Source: Persicobacter diffluens
GTDB taxonomy: Bacteria > Bacteroidota > Bacteroidia > Cytophagales > Cyclobacteriaceae
NCBI RefSeq assembly: GCF_036244895.1
Contig: NZ_BQKE01000002.1
Coordinates: 1,454,631 to 1,518,630 of the forward strand
Direction: 5' to 3'
Length of the DNA stretch: 64,000 bases
The position numbers and the translations under genes are program-made. The notes beneath the pieces are model-generated. The model saw nothing but the letters and a program-made list of their open reading frames with translations, made no database searches and was not told the origin of the DNA. Shown piece by piece: positions 55,298 through 64,000 of this stretch (its first letter is position 1; every line of letters starts with the position of its first letter).

Positions 55298-55648
55298 CTA
55301 AATCATCTCATTGGGGTCCTTTACGGCTACGGTTTCGGGAGTAGGATAAAGTAAAAGCTTGGAAAAGTCCTTTTTCCAAAAGTCCATGTCCAGGATTTCG
55401 TTTTCAGTATTTTGGGTCAGGGTGATGACCACCGGGGTGCCGTCGCTGTCGATGTATTTTACTTGAACGAGGTCATTGAGATAAGGGGCTTTGTCAAAAT
55501 CGGTGAAGTTAATGCTTCCCATTTTCCCGCCTTCATACTCTTCCACCTGAGTAGGGATATTGATTTCGTCAGGGTTTTTACCTGCCAAAGTTAAAAGGTG
55601 ACGCACCAGGGTCATCTCTTGCTCACGGATCGTTCTTCTTTCATTCAT
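55298..55648 (-). CDS. DUF6984-like small protein
   Basis: This protein has 116 residues from the ATG at 55648; a longer frame starting at 55702 would add a hydrophobic run that I regard as non-coding. The N-terminal MNERRTIREQEMTLVRHLL and the central GGKMGSINFTDF block match my recollection of the DUF6984 family, which is of unknown function. It is soluble and acidic with no signal peptide. It lies between the structured repeat and the terminator of the sulfatase gene and is transcribed in the same direction as that gene, but the intervening terminator makes it a separate unit. Confidence 0.78.
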   Translation of the reverse strand: MNERRTIREQEMTLVRHLLTLAGKNPDEINIPTQVEEYEGGKMGSINFTDFDKAPYLNDLVQVKYIDSDGTPVVITLTQNTENEILDMDFWKKDFSKLLLYPTPETVAVKDPNEMI

Positions 55649-55687
55649 AATGTAAAATAAGGGAAAAACTATTAATGGGGCAAACGA

Positions 55688-55715
55688 AAAAGCCGCTCCC
55701 AAAGAAGCGGCTTTT
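55688..55715 (-). terminator. Terminator of the sulfatase operon
   Basis: AAAAGCCGCT...AGCGGCTTTT stem with an eight-base loop, directly past the sulfatase stop on the minus strand. Confidence 0.9.
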
Positions 55716-55717
55716 GA

Positions 55718-57280
55718 TTATTTTGGTAATTTATAGGGTGCCTGCAGATAAGCATCTGGCACGCCATAAAATTTGCGTAGTCGAAGTAATTCAGTCTTCA
55801 TTTCCGCGACAACTTCTTTGTATTTGGGATCATTGTAAACGGAATACATTTCCATCGGATCTTTATCAAGATCATAAAGCTCGTATTTTCCGTCGGTATA
55901 GAAGCTGACCAATTTGTATCGCTCTGTTCTTACGCCCTCATGTCTTGGTACACCATGTTTGCCATGATCATAATAGTGGTAATACAGGGAAGTTCTCCAG
56001 TCTGCCGGAGTTTTCCCAGCCAACAGCGGCTTCCAGGAAGCACCTTGCATATCTTTCGGGACTTTGATATTGGCCAAATCCAAAAGGGTAGGGGCAATAT
56101 CAATATTCTGAGTAAGGGATTCTACTGAAGTTTTGGCTTTGATGCCTTTAGGCCAACGCATGACCATCGGTTGTTGCATGGCCTCTTCATACATGAATCG
56201 TTTTTCGGCAAAGCCATGTTCTCCAAGGAAATAGCTTTGATCACCGCAGTACACCACGATAGTGTTTTCGCTTAGTCCTTCCTGATCCAGATAATCCAAC
56301 AGACGACCAATATTATCATCGATCCCATCCACGCAACGTAAATAATCCTTCATGAAGCGCTGGTAAGCATAGGCTTTTTTCTCCTTTGGTCCCAAATTTC
56401 TGAATACCTTCTGGTAGGCTTCATCTTCTTCCTTGCGCAGGTCATGCCACTTACGATGTTCTTCATCGGTCATGCGCTGGAAGTAGATGTTTTTATCGTG
56501 ATCACATTGCCCATAAGGTTTATTGATCTTCGCCGGGCTGATTTTCATGTTCGCCTTTGATGCATAAATCTCCCGATTTTGATAATCATCGAAAAGGTTA
56601 TCCGGTTCCGGAATGGTATCATTTACATAACGCTCCAGGTAACGGAAATGCGGTAGACGTGGCACATGTGGGGCCTTGAATTTTACGAAAAGCATAAAAG
56701 GGTTTTCCTCCTTTTTATCTTCTTCCAGCCATCTCAAAGCTTCGTCCACCACCAGGTCAGTCACATAACCATTGACTTGTTTTACGTCCTTATCTCCCTT
56801 GGTCAGGAAATCCGGATTGTAATAGAAGCCCTGATGGCCTGCGCCGCGCAAAATCTTGAAATAGTCAAATTCATTGCCGGGCAATCCTCTCAGGTGCCAC
56901 TTTCCCACCAATGCGGTTTGGTAACCGGCTTTTTTAAACTCTTTTGGGAGCAATGTTTGGTTGCCATTCCAGAAAGAGTTGTTTTTCATAATGCCATTTT
57001 TGTGGCTATGCTTACCGGTGAAAAGCGTCGCCCGACTGGGGGAACAGATTGAGTTCCCAACAAAGTTTTGTTGGAAAATGGCGCCTTCATCCGCAATACG
57101 GTCAATATTTGGGGTCGTATTGATTTTACTACCATAGGCACTGATGGCCCGATTGGCATGATCATCTGACATGATGAACACCACATTCGGACGGTCTTTG
57201 TTTTTTTCCTTAGCAGCCTGTGCCCCTATGCTGAAAAACATCCCTAGCAACAGCCCGAGAGATACATATATGCGATTCAT
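55718..57280 (-). CDS. Secreted S1-family sulfatase, Cys type
   Basis: This 520-residue exported sulfatase (S1 alkaline-phosphatase-like fold) has signal peptide 1-22. Metal ligands D39-D40 (FIMSDDHANRA) and the formylglycine precursor C79 in CSPSRAT are present, with K127 and H129 in VGKWHL, the HVP block and the second metal site (CGDQSYFLGEHG, about 345-357). Cys-type sulfatases need a formylglycine-generating enzyme; the FGE-fold protein at 13536-14468 lacks its cysteines and cannot do this. It lies 22 bp downstream of the glycoamylase-like gene in one operon, suggesting removal of sulphate from a glycan. Substrate subfamily is not assigned. Confidence 0.94.
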   Translation of the reverse strand: MNRIYVSLGLLLGMFFSIGAQAAKEKNKDRPNVVFIMSDDHANRAISAYGSKINTTPNIDRIADEGAIFQQNFVGNSICSPSRATLFTGKHSHKNGIMKNNSFWNGNQTLLPKEFKKAGYQTALVGKWHLRGLPGNEFDYFKILRGAGHQGFYYNPDFLTKGDKDVKQVNGYVTDLVVDEALRWLEEDKKEENPFMLFVKFKAPHVPRLPHFRYLERYVNDTIPEPDNLFDDYQNREIYASKANMKISPAKINKPYGQCDHDKNIYFQRMTDEEHRKWHDLRKEEDEAYQKVFRNLGPKEKKAYAYQRFMKDYLRCVDGIDDNIGRLLDYLDQEGLSENTIVVYCGDQSYFLGEHGFAEKRFMYEEAMQQPMVMRWPKGIKAKTSVESLTQNIDIAPTLLDLANIKVPKDMQGASWKPLLAGKTPADWRTSLYYHYYDHGKHGVPRHEGVRTERYKLVSFYTDGKYELYDLDKDPMEMYSVYNDPKYKEVVAEMKTELLRLRKFYGVPDAYLQAPYKLPK

Positions 57281-57302
57281 TACGTTCGTTTAAAGGTGAA
57301 GC

Positions 57303-58592
57303 TTATTTCCCGAAATAGTTGTTGTGCTTGTTGAAGAACTCCAAACCAAGGTTTTCTTCCATAGCGGCAATACCAAAAAGCATGGTAGAATAATCTACGC
57401 CCTGAATGGCTTTAGCTTTCCAATTTGGGTATTTCAGGGAATATCTCCAAAGCACGGTGGTGCCTGGCTCTAATTCGTAGTGTGCGCGTTTTTTGGGGTC
57501 ACGATACATGGCGATCAAATCACCACGGGAACGCTCCATTACCGGAGAGAATCCTGCCACAATATGTGGAGAAACGATTTGGTCCGGATTTTCGTTTTTC
57601 TTCGCTCCTTCGTTGAAGATGCGGTCTACCATATATCCACGGGTTTTTCCTGCTCCGGCACCATTACCCCATTCGTAGTCCTGATGTCCTGAAATGTTCT
57701 GGTCCTGGAACCAGGTCCAGTCTGCAGTGGCCGCATTTTTCATGGCTTCCTGGTAATCGGCACTATTGGAAAATTCGTGACACAGATAGTTGTTGAATAA
57801 GAAAGCAAACATGGAGGTATAACGCACTTTTGCTGGTGCCAAAACCGGAATGCGATCTTCCCCATAATAGGCAACAGGGATATTTTTGGTGGTACCGTAC
57901 CATTTGTTCCAGTATTTTACCGCAGGATCATTTTTCTTTTTGGCCTGATGCATGGCCAAAGAGGCGATGATCATGTACTCATTGAACGGCTTGGTCAGGT
58001 TCTTTTTGGGCGAACCATCCGGGTTCTGGCTTAGGAAGATATGACCAGTTTGTGGATTGGCAATATAGGCGCCCTGATCTACCGAGTTCCAAAGTTCGTC
58101 CACGTATTTGGCGATTTTTTTATTCTTCGGGAAGTAGTTGCGCGCAAACATAGCGCCTGACAACATGATGTCGGTGTCAATTGGACTAAAGTCATGCCCG
58201 ATCATCTCACCGGTATTGATGTCATAGAAATGAGAGAAGGTCCCTTTGGCATTTCTTGGAGGGTTGAAGTCCGGGTTTTCACCTGAAAGGGTGGCAAGGG
58301 TTTGCTCTATCAATTTTTCAGCTTCCGGTTCCCAACCCATCTTATGTCCGACACAGGTGGCGACCATGCCCATGCCTGCATTGGCAATGGATCCGCGGGT
58401 GGTAGGTTTATTAAATTTGAAACCATCTTTATAAACGCCATTATCATGGCGAATCAGTTGCCAGAAGCGGTAAGAGTTATGGAATAGTTCCTGAATGATT
58501 TGCTCATCCGATTTTTCAGAAATTTGATCTGAAGCCAGGGCGGATTGACCCAGCAGCAGTAAACTGAAAACAAAAGTGAAAAACTGTCTCAT
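57303..58592 (-). CDS. Glycoamylase-like (GH144-type) secreted protein
   Basis: This 429-residue exported protein has signal peptide 1-20 (ALA/SDQ). The (alpha/alpha)6 pattern and motifs (KGTFSHFYDINTGEMIG, SPIDTDIMLSGAMFAR, FNEYMIIASLAMH, YTSMFAFLFNNYLCHEF) resemble the PF10091 glycoamylase domain, which includes GH144 beta-1,2-glucanases. The N-terminal domain is short compared with GH144 enzymes. Catalytic residues cannot be placed with confidence. It heads a two-gene operon with the sulfatase (22-bp gap); the operon is convergent to the hybrid sensor and presumably under its control. An outer-membrane transporter pair is absent nearby. Confidence 0.72.
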   Translation of the reverse strand: MRQFFTFVFSLLLLGQSALASDQISEKSDEQIIQELFHNSYRFWQLIRHDNGVYKDGFKFNKPTTRGSIANAGMGMVATCVGHKMGWEPEAEKLIEQTLATLSGENPDFNPPRNAKGTFSHFYDINTGEMIGHDFSPIDTDIMLSGAMFARNYFPKNKKIAKYVDELWNSVDQGAYIANPQTGHIFLSQNPDGSPKKNLTKPFNEYMIIASLAMHQAKKKNDPAVKYWNKWYGTTKNIPVAYYGEDRIPVLAPAKVRYTSMFAFLFNNYLCHEFSNSADYQEAMKNAATADWTWFQDQNISGHQDYEWGNGAGAGKTRGYMVDRIFNEGAKKNENPDQIVSPHIVAGFSPVMERSRGDLIAMYRDPKKRAHYELEPGTTVLWRYSLKYPNWKAKAIQGVDYSTMLFGIAAMEENLGLEFFNKHNNYFGK

Positions 58593-58948
58593 AGTAAAAT
58601 AGTAAAATATGGGTTCAGACGTTTAGTCTATTGGGTTCGGAAAGAGCGGGTCTTTTCCTGTTCGAAATGAAGATAGAGACAAAAAGGACTTGGTGAAAAT
58701 ATTCCTAAAATAAGTGGGCTCACTTGTGTTATTTTAGGTGGTCAAAACTGTGCTTGAATTACACTATAAAAACGCAAATATAATCCATTAACCGCTTTTT
58801 TAGGCGTTTTTTACAATTTGGTTTACTAGTGGTATTCATATTAAACACATAAATGACCCAGTAATTAATTCTTGTTTTTGTTATATTAAACTTCTTGATT
58901 TTCGAGTTTCCTGTAAAAACAAAAATATTTCAACAACTCCAGTTTCCG
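58593..58948. other. Promoter region of the sulfatase operon, no gene seen
   Basis: 356 bp of AT-rich DNA between the glycoamylase-like start and the DUF202 gene. Only weak hairpins and no repeat copy were found. Direct regulation by the AraC domain of the hybrid sensor would need a site here, but none can be named by eye. Confidence 0.45.
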
Positions 58949-59305
58949 CTATATTGGGCTCATTTCGATAATGATCATACTAATACCAACATTCATGAGC
59001 AGACTGATAATGCCGACAAAAAGCATAAAGCTTTTGGAGTATTTGGTGGGGATTTCTTCAGGCCCAAGTTTTCTCAGAGAAAAGAATATCTGAATGACAG
59101 AGAGCAAGGAAAGGAGGCAGGTGCCCAGGCATAAAAACCAAATAATGAATTCCAAAGAGGCTACAGAAAGGGCGCCATCTGCGAGCTCAAGTGCAAATTT
59201 TTTGATGACAAAGGTAAAGCCCAGCACAGCAACTTCTGTCCTGATCCAGGCCAGAAGCGTTCTTTCTGTAGCAAAAAATACCCGGGGATCATTCAAATAT
59301 GACAT
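58949..59305 (-). CDS. DUF202 (YidH-like) inner-membrane protein
   Basis: This 118-residue protein has three predicted membrane helices (about 25-45, 52-75 and 92-115). The conserved N-terminal DPRVFFATERTLLAWIRTEVA is the hallmark of DUF202/YidH, a family of unknown function in the inner membrane. It starts 21 bp after the sbcC stop in the same direction, so it is probably read through from sbcDC, although a functional link is not established. Confidence 0.92.
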   Translation of the reverse strand: MSYLNDPRVFFATERTLLAWIRTEVAVLGFTFVIKKFALELADGALSVASLEFIIWFLCLGTCLLSLLSVIQIFFSLRKLGPEEIPTKYSKSFMLFVGIISLLMNVGISMIIIEMSPI

Positions 59306-59326
59306 ATTGTGTTTTTTATTGTTGTT

Positions 59327-62300
59327 CTAAGCAATGACTTTAACAGCAGAATAACCAGCACCTTGTTTTTCTAATTTTATTTGGGTGGAGATGCGCTCTT
59401 GCAATTCCGGAACGTGGGAGATAATCACGATCTTTTTTCCTGTTTGGTATTGTAAATTCTCAAGTGTGCTTAATACTTCCTCCAGGGTGTTTTTATCCAA
59501 AGTACCGAATCCCTCATCGATAAATAAACTCTCAATTTTTACTTTTCTGCTGGCCATATCGGAAAGGCCCAGGGCCATGGATAATGCCAACAGGAAGGTT
59601 TCCCCACCACTAAGGGTTTTAATGGCCCGGATCTCATCTCCCATCTCCATATCCATAATATAAAGATCATCTTCATTGGTTCCATCAGGTTGACTGATAA
59701 ATCGATACCTTGGACTTAATAATCGCAAATGGTTATTGGCATACTCCAAAAGTATCCCCAGCATCAGTGACTGCGCGTAATTGTTAAACTTGTCCCCCTC
59801 TTTCGATCCAATCATATCATTTAAGGCTTTCCAAAGGCGAATGTCTTTTTGTTGCTTTTGGATTTGCACCAGCAGATTGGCCTGCTCCTTTTGCTGCTGT
59901 ATTTGCACTTTTAAGCTGGCCTGAAGATCAGATTGTTGATTTTGAAGGTCTTTTATTTGCTTTTCTTTGCCTTGTTTTTTTTCAAGCAGTTCTTGTTCCT
60001 CAGGGATGTTTCCTTCAAAGAAATGGGTGATGGCTTCTTTTTTCTCCTGGTTTATTTTTTCCTGCTCTTGCAGGCTGATGATTTCCGTTTGTAGCTTTTT
60101 CTGATTCGCACGTACTTCTTCTGCCGCAGGTTCAAAAGCGAGGATCTCCTCCAGGGTATTCAAATCCGGAATTTCAGACTTCTCCAGGCTTGTGGTGAGT
60201 GCAAATTGCAATTGGTGTTGTTGCTCAGCAAGTGTTTTTAGTTCTGTAGCAAGGCGATCCGTATGCTCCTGGAATGTTTTTAGTTTTTGACCCGATTCCT
60301 GTTGCTTGAGTTGGAGCGTGCTGACCTCTTGGTTTTGCTGATTCAATTGCTCCTGATGAGCTTGTTGGAATTGATCAGCCGTAAGCGTTCCATATTTGGA
60401 TTGCCTTTTTTGTTGCTGAAGATTTAGCTTATCGGATTCCTTTCTGATGGCACTCAACAGGGTCTCCTGCTCTTTTTCTAATTGCTTGACGACCTGCTGC
60501 TTTTCAGCTGTTTGGCTTTGAGCATGTTCGATTTTTTGTTGACTCAGCGCAATCTCTTTTCTGAGCTGCTGGCATTTAGTCCATTCCTTTTCCAGCTGCT
60601 CCAATTGGATGGCTCCCTGAAGGTGCCCCTGAAAAGGAGCTGTTGCCTGATGAAAATCCTGCAGGGCATTTTCATATTGGCTGGCCATATTCGCAATCCT
60701 CTGAAAAGGCTGTCTCAGCATTTCTTTTTTCTGATAAGTCTTCAGATTTTCTAAGGAAGCATGGATTTCTTCCGATAATTGTTCATGATGGAGCGTCCCT
60801 CCAAAAGCTTCGGGGAGTTGCCCCTGTAAATCAGAAAGACTTTGTTTGCGTTGGGAAATCTTGACTTCTATTTGCGCCAAATTCTGCTCTCCGATTTGTT
60901 TTCCTTCCTTAGCCGCAGCCGATTGACGCTGCAAAGCGGAAAGCTGCTGGAGGTGTTGTTCTTCCTCCTTTTTTTGATGTTGATGCTTTTCTTGTGCTAA
61001 TTGAATGATCTGTTGATCGGTTTTTTTATGCGCTGCCGGGTGCGCTGTGCTTCCACAAACAGGGCAGGCGGCGCCTTCTTTCAGCTGACTTCTAAAATAG
61101 GCAATGCCGTGATCGTGTTCTAGTTTTGCTTTTTCCAGTTCTCCCTCGGTAATTTTTACCTGCGCTTTGGAATAGGCCCACTGCTTTTCGGCCTTTTCGC
61201 TTTCGGAAAGGAGGTGCTGCAATAGTGTCTCTTTGGCAGATAATTCTTGCTGGAGTTGCTGTTGAGTAGCGTACTCTCCATTCAGCTCCGTTTTTTCCGC
61301 TTGAATTTTATCCAGAATTTTCTGAGCCTGCAGCAGGCGCTCTTCTTCTAGCTTCCATTTTCTTTGGGACTGGAGCTCTTCTAATTGTCGATCCAGTGCC
61401 AATTGCCAGCGCTGAATAGTTGTTTTAATTTCCCCCTTTTCAAATGCTGCCAGCAGCGCTTGTTGAAGCTTTGCTTCCTCAAATCCCTGGATTTCATTTT
61501 TGAGCTGCCCACTGTGGTGATTGATGTTGCTGCTCAGCTGCCGCCAATGGGATAATTGGGGAGCAATTTCCTCTAAATAGGAAAGGGACTTTTCCTCTTC
61601 TTGGAAAGCCTGCAGTTCTAACTGAAATTGTTGTAGGGCCAGCTGACCATTTTTTAAAGCCTGTTGCTCAGCATCAAGGCGGTTCAGAATCTCTTTATGC
61701 TGGTTTTGAAAAGAGGAAATTTGTACCCCTGTTAATTTAAGGGACTCATCCTGCGCACGCATTTCTTCTGCCTGTTGTTGAACCAGTGGACTTTGGGCAT
61801 CCAAAGCTTTTTTTAGACGGAATCCTTCCTTTAATCGGAATTCGATTTGCTGATAAGCGGTCTTTTCCGCTTCAGTTTTCAACTGAATAGCTCCTTGCTC
61901 TTCCTTGTTTTTGACTATTCGAACCTGCTGGTCTTTTAATTTTTCATAATCTGCTTTCAGTGGCAGCGCCTTTTCAAATTTAGCCAGTTGGGCGATATCA
62001 GGTTCGATTTCGGCCTTTCGTGCTTGAAGCTTATTTTGAGCAACTTTTATTTGAGTGGCCTGTAGTTGGACTTGCTGGTATTCTTTAAGTTGCAGATGTT
62101 GTTTTTCAATAGACTGCAGCTTTTGAAGGTGGTTTTCTACTTCTGACTGTAACTTTTTCAATTCGATTTCAAGCGCCTTAACCTCCTCCGCATTCATTAA
62201 CGGAATATTGCCCAGCTGTTGTTCCAGGAGTTCTAATGCCTTCTGTCGCTCTTTATAAGCTTCATAAACCTTTTGAGAGATTTTTCGAAAGTCAAAAGAG

Positions 62301-62878
62301 CGGGTGATTTTTTCAAGCAGTTGATTCCGCTCTGTCTTTTTGGCTTTGAGTAATTTGGAAAAGTCTCCCTGGGCCAACATCACCCCCTTCACAAATTGCT
62401 CATAGTTGAGGCCAATGGTTTCCTCAATAATAGGGCAGACCTTTCGGCTGTTCCCACTCTCAATGAGTGCTCCAATGGTTGCTTGATCGGATTCCAGTCG
62501 GGCGAATTCCATTTCACATTTATTGATGCGGTTTTTTGCTTCTCCACGACTCCCTTTTTGTGCCCACCATTTCGCTCTATAATATTGCGACTTTCCATCT
62601 TCAAGAAGCTCAAAGTCAATGGCCACATGACCTTTAGACTCTCCTTTGGTCAATATACCTCCACTCTGATCAAGTTCCGTATTGGTCACTTTTGGATATC
62701 GGGGCGTTTGATTATACAGCGCCAGTAAAATAGCATCCAGCAGTGTGGTTTTTCCAGATCCTGTTTCTCCTACGATGGCAATCAGTTCACTGTCGGATAG
62801 GGGAGTAGATTGAAAATCAATAGTATGTTCACCCCTTAAAGCATTAATATTGGATAAATTGATTTTATTGATTTTCAT
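59327..62878 (-). CDS. sbcC: SbcC exonuclease subunit (Rad50-type ATPase)
   Basis: This 1,183-residue SMC-like ATPase pairs with SbcD to cut hairpins and DNA ends. Walker A is GETGSGKTT (37-45), followed by about 950 residues of glutamine-rich coiled coil with the central zinc hook C605-P-V-C608 (AACPVCGSTAHP). The C-terminal head has the signature LSGGETFLLALSMALG and Walker B LFIDEGFGTLD, then the switch histidine in VIISHVPEL. Length and layout are standard. Its ATG overlaps the end of sbcD by 14 bp, which supports translational coupling and gives the start. Confidence 0.96.
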   Translation of the reverse strand: MKINKINLSNINALRGEHTIDFQSTPLSDSELIAIVGETGSGKTTLLDAILLALYNQTPRYPKVTNTELDQSGGILTKGESKGHVAIDFELLEDGKSQYYRAKWWAQKGSRGEAKNRINKCEMEFARLESDQATIGALIESGNSRKVCPIIEETIGLNYEQFVKGVMLAQGDFSKLLKAKKTERNQLLEKITRSFDFRKISQKVYEAYKERQKALELLEQQLGNIPLMNAEEVKALEIELKKLQSEVENHLQKLQSIEKQHLQLKEYQQVQLQATQIKVAQNKLQARKAEIEPDIAQLAKFEKALPLKADYEKLKDQQVRIVKNKEEQGAIQLKTEAEKTAYQQIEFRLKEGFRLKKALDAQSPLVQQQAEEMRAQDESLKLTGVQISSFQNQHKEILNRLDAEQQALKNGQLALQQFQLELQAFQEEEKSLSYLEEIAPQLSHWRQLSSNINHHSGQLKNEIQGFEEAKLQQALLAAFEKGEIKTTIQRWQLALDRQLEELQSQRKWKLEEERLLQAQKILDKIQAEKTELNGEYATQQQLQQELSAKETLLQHLLSESEKAEKQWAYSKAQVKITEGELEKAKLEHDHGIAYFRSQLKEGAACPVCGSTAHPAAHKKTDQQIIQLAQEKHQHQKKEEEQHLQQLSALQRQSAAAKEGKQIGEQNLAQIEVKISQRKQSLSDLQGQLPEAFGGTLHHEQLSEEIHASLENLKTYQKKEMLRQPFQRIANMASQYENALQDFHQATAPFQGHLQGAIQLEQLEKEWTKCQQLRKEIALSQQKIEHAQSQTAEKQQVVKQLEKEQETLLSAIRKESDKLNLQQQKRQSKYGTLTADQFQQAHQEQLNQQNQEVSTLQLKQQESGQKLKTFQEHTDRLATELKTLAEQQHQLQFALTTSLEKSEIPDLNTLEEILAFEPAAEEVRANQKKLQTEIISLQEQEKINQEKKEAITHFFEGNIPEEQELLEKKQGKEKQIKDLQNQQSDLQASLKVQIQQQKEQANLLVQIQKQQKDIRLWKALNDMIGSKEGDKFNNYAQSLMLGILLEYANNHLRLLSPRYRFISQPDGTNEDDLYIMDMEMGDEIRAIKTLSGGETFLLALSMALGLSDMASRKVKIESLFIDEGFGTLDKNTLEEVLSTLENLQYQTGKKIVIISHVPELQERISTQIKLEKQGAGYSAVKVIA

Positions 62879-64000
62879 AATCTTCCGAAAGTATATTTTG
62901 ATTTAATTGTGTGAATGTATTGCGCAAATCTTGCTTTAATGCTTCATCAGCTTGACTTTCCTCCAGCATTTTGTCAAAGATTTTGCTAGCGGTGAATTCA
63001 TCCTCTTTGAGGTGCTGCTGTCTGAAAAGTTGAGCTGCATTTTGACTATGCTGCTCAAAATGTATAGTGGTTTTTATTATTCGGGCAAAATCCTGTTTTT
63101 TATGAAATGCATGCTTCCATTCATCGGCCAGCGTTCTGGTCATAGGATCGTAAAGTGGTTCTTCAATGGCGATTTCTAATAGGTAGCCATCTTCTCGGGA
63201 CTGCAGGCTAGTGGCCTGTTCTTTAATCTTTTCCAGGCTGCCTTTTAAGCGTTTCAGGATTTTAAAAGCCGGAGTTTTTACAGGTGTTATAGATATTATT
63301 TTTCCTTCTTCTACCGTTATTACCTTCACCTGATGTTCATATTTGATTTCTGAGAAACTCAGAGGATAAGGGGAGCCTGAATAATGTATTTCCTGTTCAC
63401 CGCTAATTTTTTGTGCCTTGTGAATATGGCCTAAGGCAACATAATGGAAGTCTTTTGGAAAATACGAGCTGTCCACCGCAGCCTGATGTCCCATTTGAAT
63501 AGGGCGTTCTGCATCCTCCGTATTTAGGGAGACGCCCTGCACATACAAATGCCCCATCCCAATTAGGGGTTGGGGGAGGGAACTTGCGAAGTTGGCAATT
63601 TCCTGATAGGTGTTTTTGATGCCTTCCCGAATGGCTTGGGCCGGATCATCCGTGCCGGCGATACTCTTACGTAAATCCTGATCTCTGAGAAATGGAACCG
63701 CGGCGATGGTCGCTTTTTCTCCATTTATTTCAACAGGGATCAGGTGTTTCGATAAGTCTTGATCCAGTTCGCAAACGACCTCCGTATGAAGGGACTTTAA
63801 AAGGGATTTAGGTACGCGCAAATTGGCCCGGCCATCATGATTCCCATCCGTGATAATCACCTGAGAAGGGTAGCTTTGTTTAAAGGCGTCTGCTAAAAAG
63901 TTATGGTACATTTCCTGTGCCGCCAGTGGAGGGTAAGCGGTATCAAAAAGATCTCCTGCTACCAGGAGTATATCAATTTTTTCCTGTATCATAAATGATA
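62865..64000 (-). CDS. sbcD: SbcD nuclease subunit, 5' end outside the window
   Basis: This Mre11-type nuclease subunit of SbcCD is cut by the window edge. The frame stays open to base 64000, and the first visible ATG (63992) is internal because the family's N-terminal DWHLG metal site is missing. Visible motifs are LLVAGDLFDTAYPP (metal-binding D), ITDGNHDGRANL (N and H), a GMGHLYVQG block and ALGHIHKAQ (H ligands). About 375 residues are present of an expected ~410. It is followed by sbcC with a 14-bp overlap. Confidence 0.93.
   Translation of the reverse strand, partial: SFMIQEKIDILLVAGDLFDTAYPPLAAQEMYHNFLADAFKQSYPSQVIITDGNHDGRANLRVPKSLLKSLHTEVVCELDQDLSKHLIPVEINGEKATIAAVPFLRDQDLRKSIAGTDDPAQAIREGIKNTYQEIANFASSLPQPLIGMGHLYVQGVSLNTEDAERPIQMGHQAAVDSSYFPKDFHYVALGHIHKAQKISGEQEIHYSGSPYPLSFSEIKYEHQVKVITVEEGKIISITPVKTPAFKILKRLKGSLEKIKEQATSLQSREDGYLLEIAIEEPLYDPMTRTLADEWKHAFHKKQDFARIIKTTIHFEQHSQNAAQLFRQQHLKEDEFTASKIFDKMLEESQADEALKQDLRNTFTQLNQNILSEDYENQ

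Noticed and set aside
58790..58820. Hairpin AACCGCTTTTTTAGGCGTT as a terminator
   Set aside because: The arms have two central mismatches and the position is upstream of a gene, not after one.

Overview
The window looks like chromosomal DNA of a gliding-type Bacteroidota bacterium, probably a marine Cytophagales relative. The evidence is a type B C-terminal sorting domain (type IX secretion), a PorP/SprF protein, an STN-type TonB receptor followed by a DUF4249-like lipoprotein, a SusR-type hybrid two-component regulator, Bacteroidota promoter boxes (TTG / TAnnTTTG) and AT-rich spacers without Shine-Dalgarno sequences. The exact genus is not determined. No rRNA, tRNA or CRISPR array was seen.

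Layout. 0-7.3 kb: a DUF6398 gene, then a four-gene operon with ATGA overlaps encoding a MukF/MukE/MukB-like condensin plus a Toprim nuclease, read as a divergent Wadjet (JetABCD/MksFEBG) plasmid-defence system. 7.8-18.1 kb: a DUF2167 membrane protein, a secreted GH92 alpha-mannosidase, an EamA exporter, an FGE-fold lipoprotein without the catalytic cysteines, and a TonB receptor/DUF4249-like pair. 18.7-36 kb: a histidine kinase/response regulator pair, a MATE exporter, a HAD-type lipoprotein, HopJ, a recent ISAs1 insertion with target duplication, a GAF protein, an 8-Cys mini-protein, a helical-repeat protein, a second kinase with an unknown partner, a DEAD-box helicase and YebC. 36.7-44.2 kb: a ~2,020-residue modular surface protein and a PorP/SprF-OmpA fusion, probably its secretion or anchoring partner. 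44.8-58.6 kb: dienelactone hydrolase, a GH63/MGH1-like lipoprotein, an unknown lipoprotein, a hybrid two-component sensor, and a convergent sulfatase plus glycoamylase-like pair; this resembles a glycan-use locus without SusC/SusD. 58.9-64 kb: DUF202, sbcC and a 5'-truncated sbcD at the window edge.

The spacers are the most unusual part. Thirteen full-length or degenerate copies, plus several fragments, of a ~200-230 bp element with ~20 bp terminal inverted repeats (consensus end TTAACCCGAATTATTCACC) sit between genes from 7.5 to 55 kb, in both orientations. They look like a MITE family. At two loci the element end supplies the stop codon of the neighbouring gene. A second ~150 bp family has three copies (8.7, 18.55 and 28.3 kb). 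A third, probably structured element of ~125 bp has two copies (9.0 and 55.1 kb). Together these account for most of the longer intergenic DNA. Functions are inferred from protein families recognised by eye; no database search was run.
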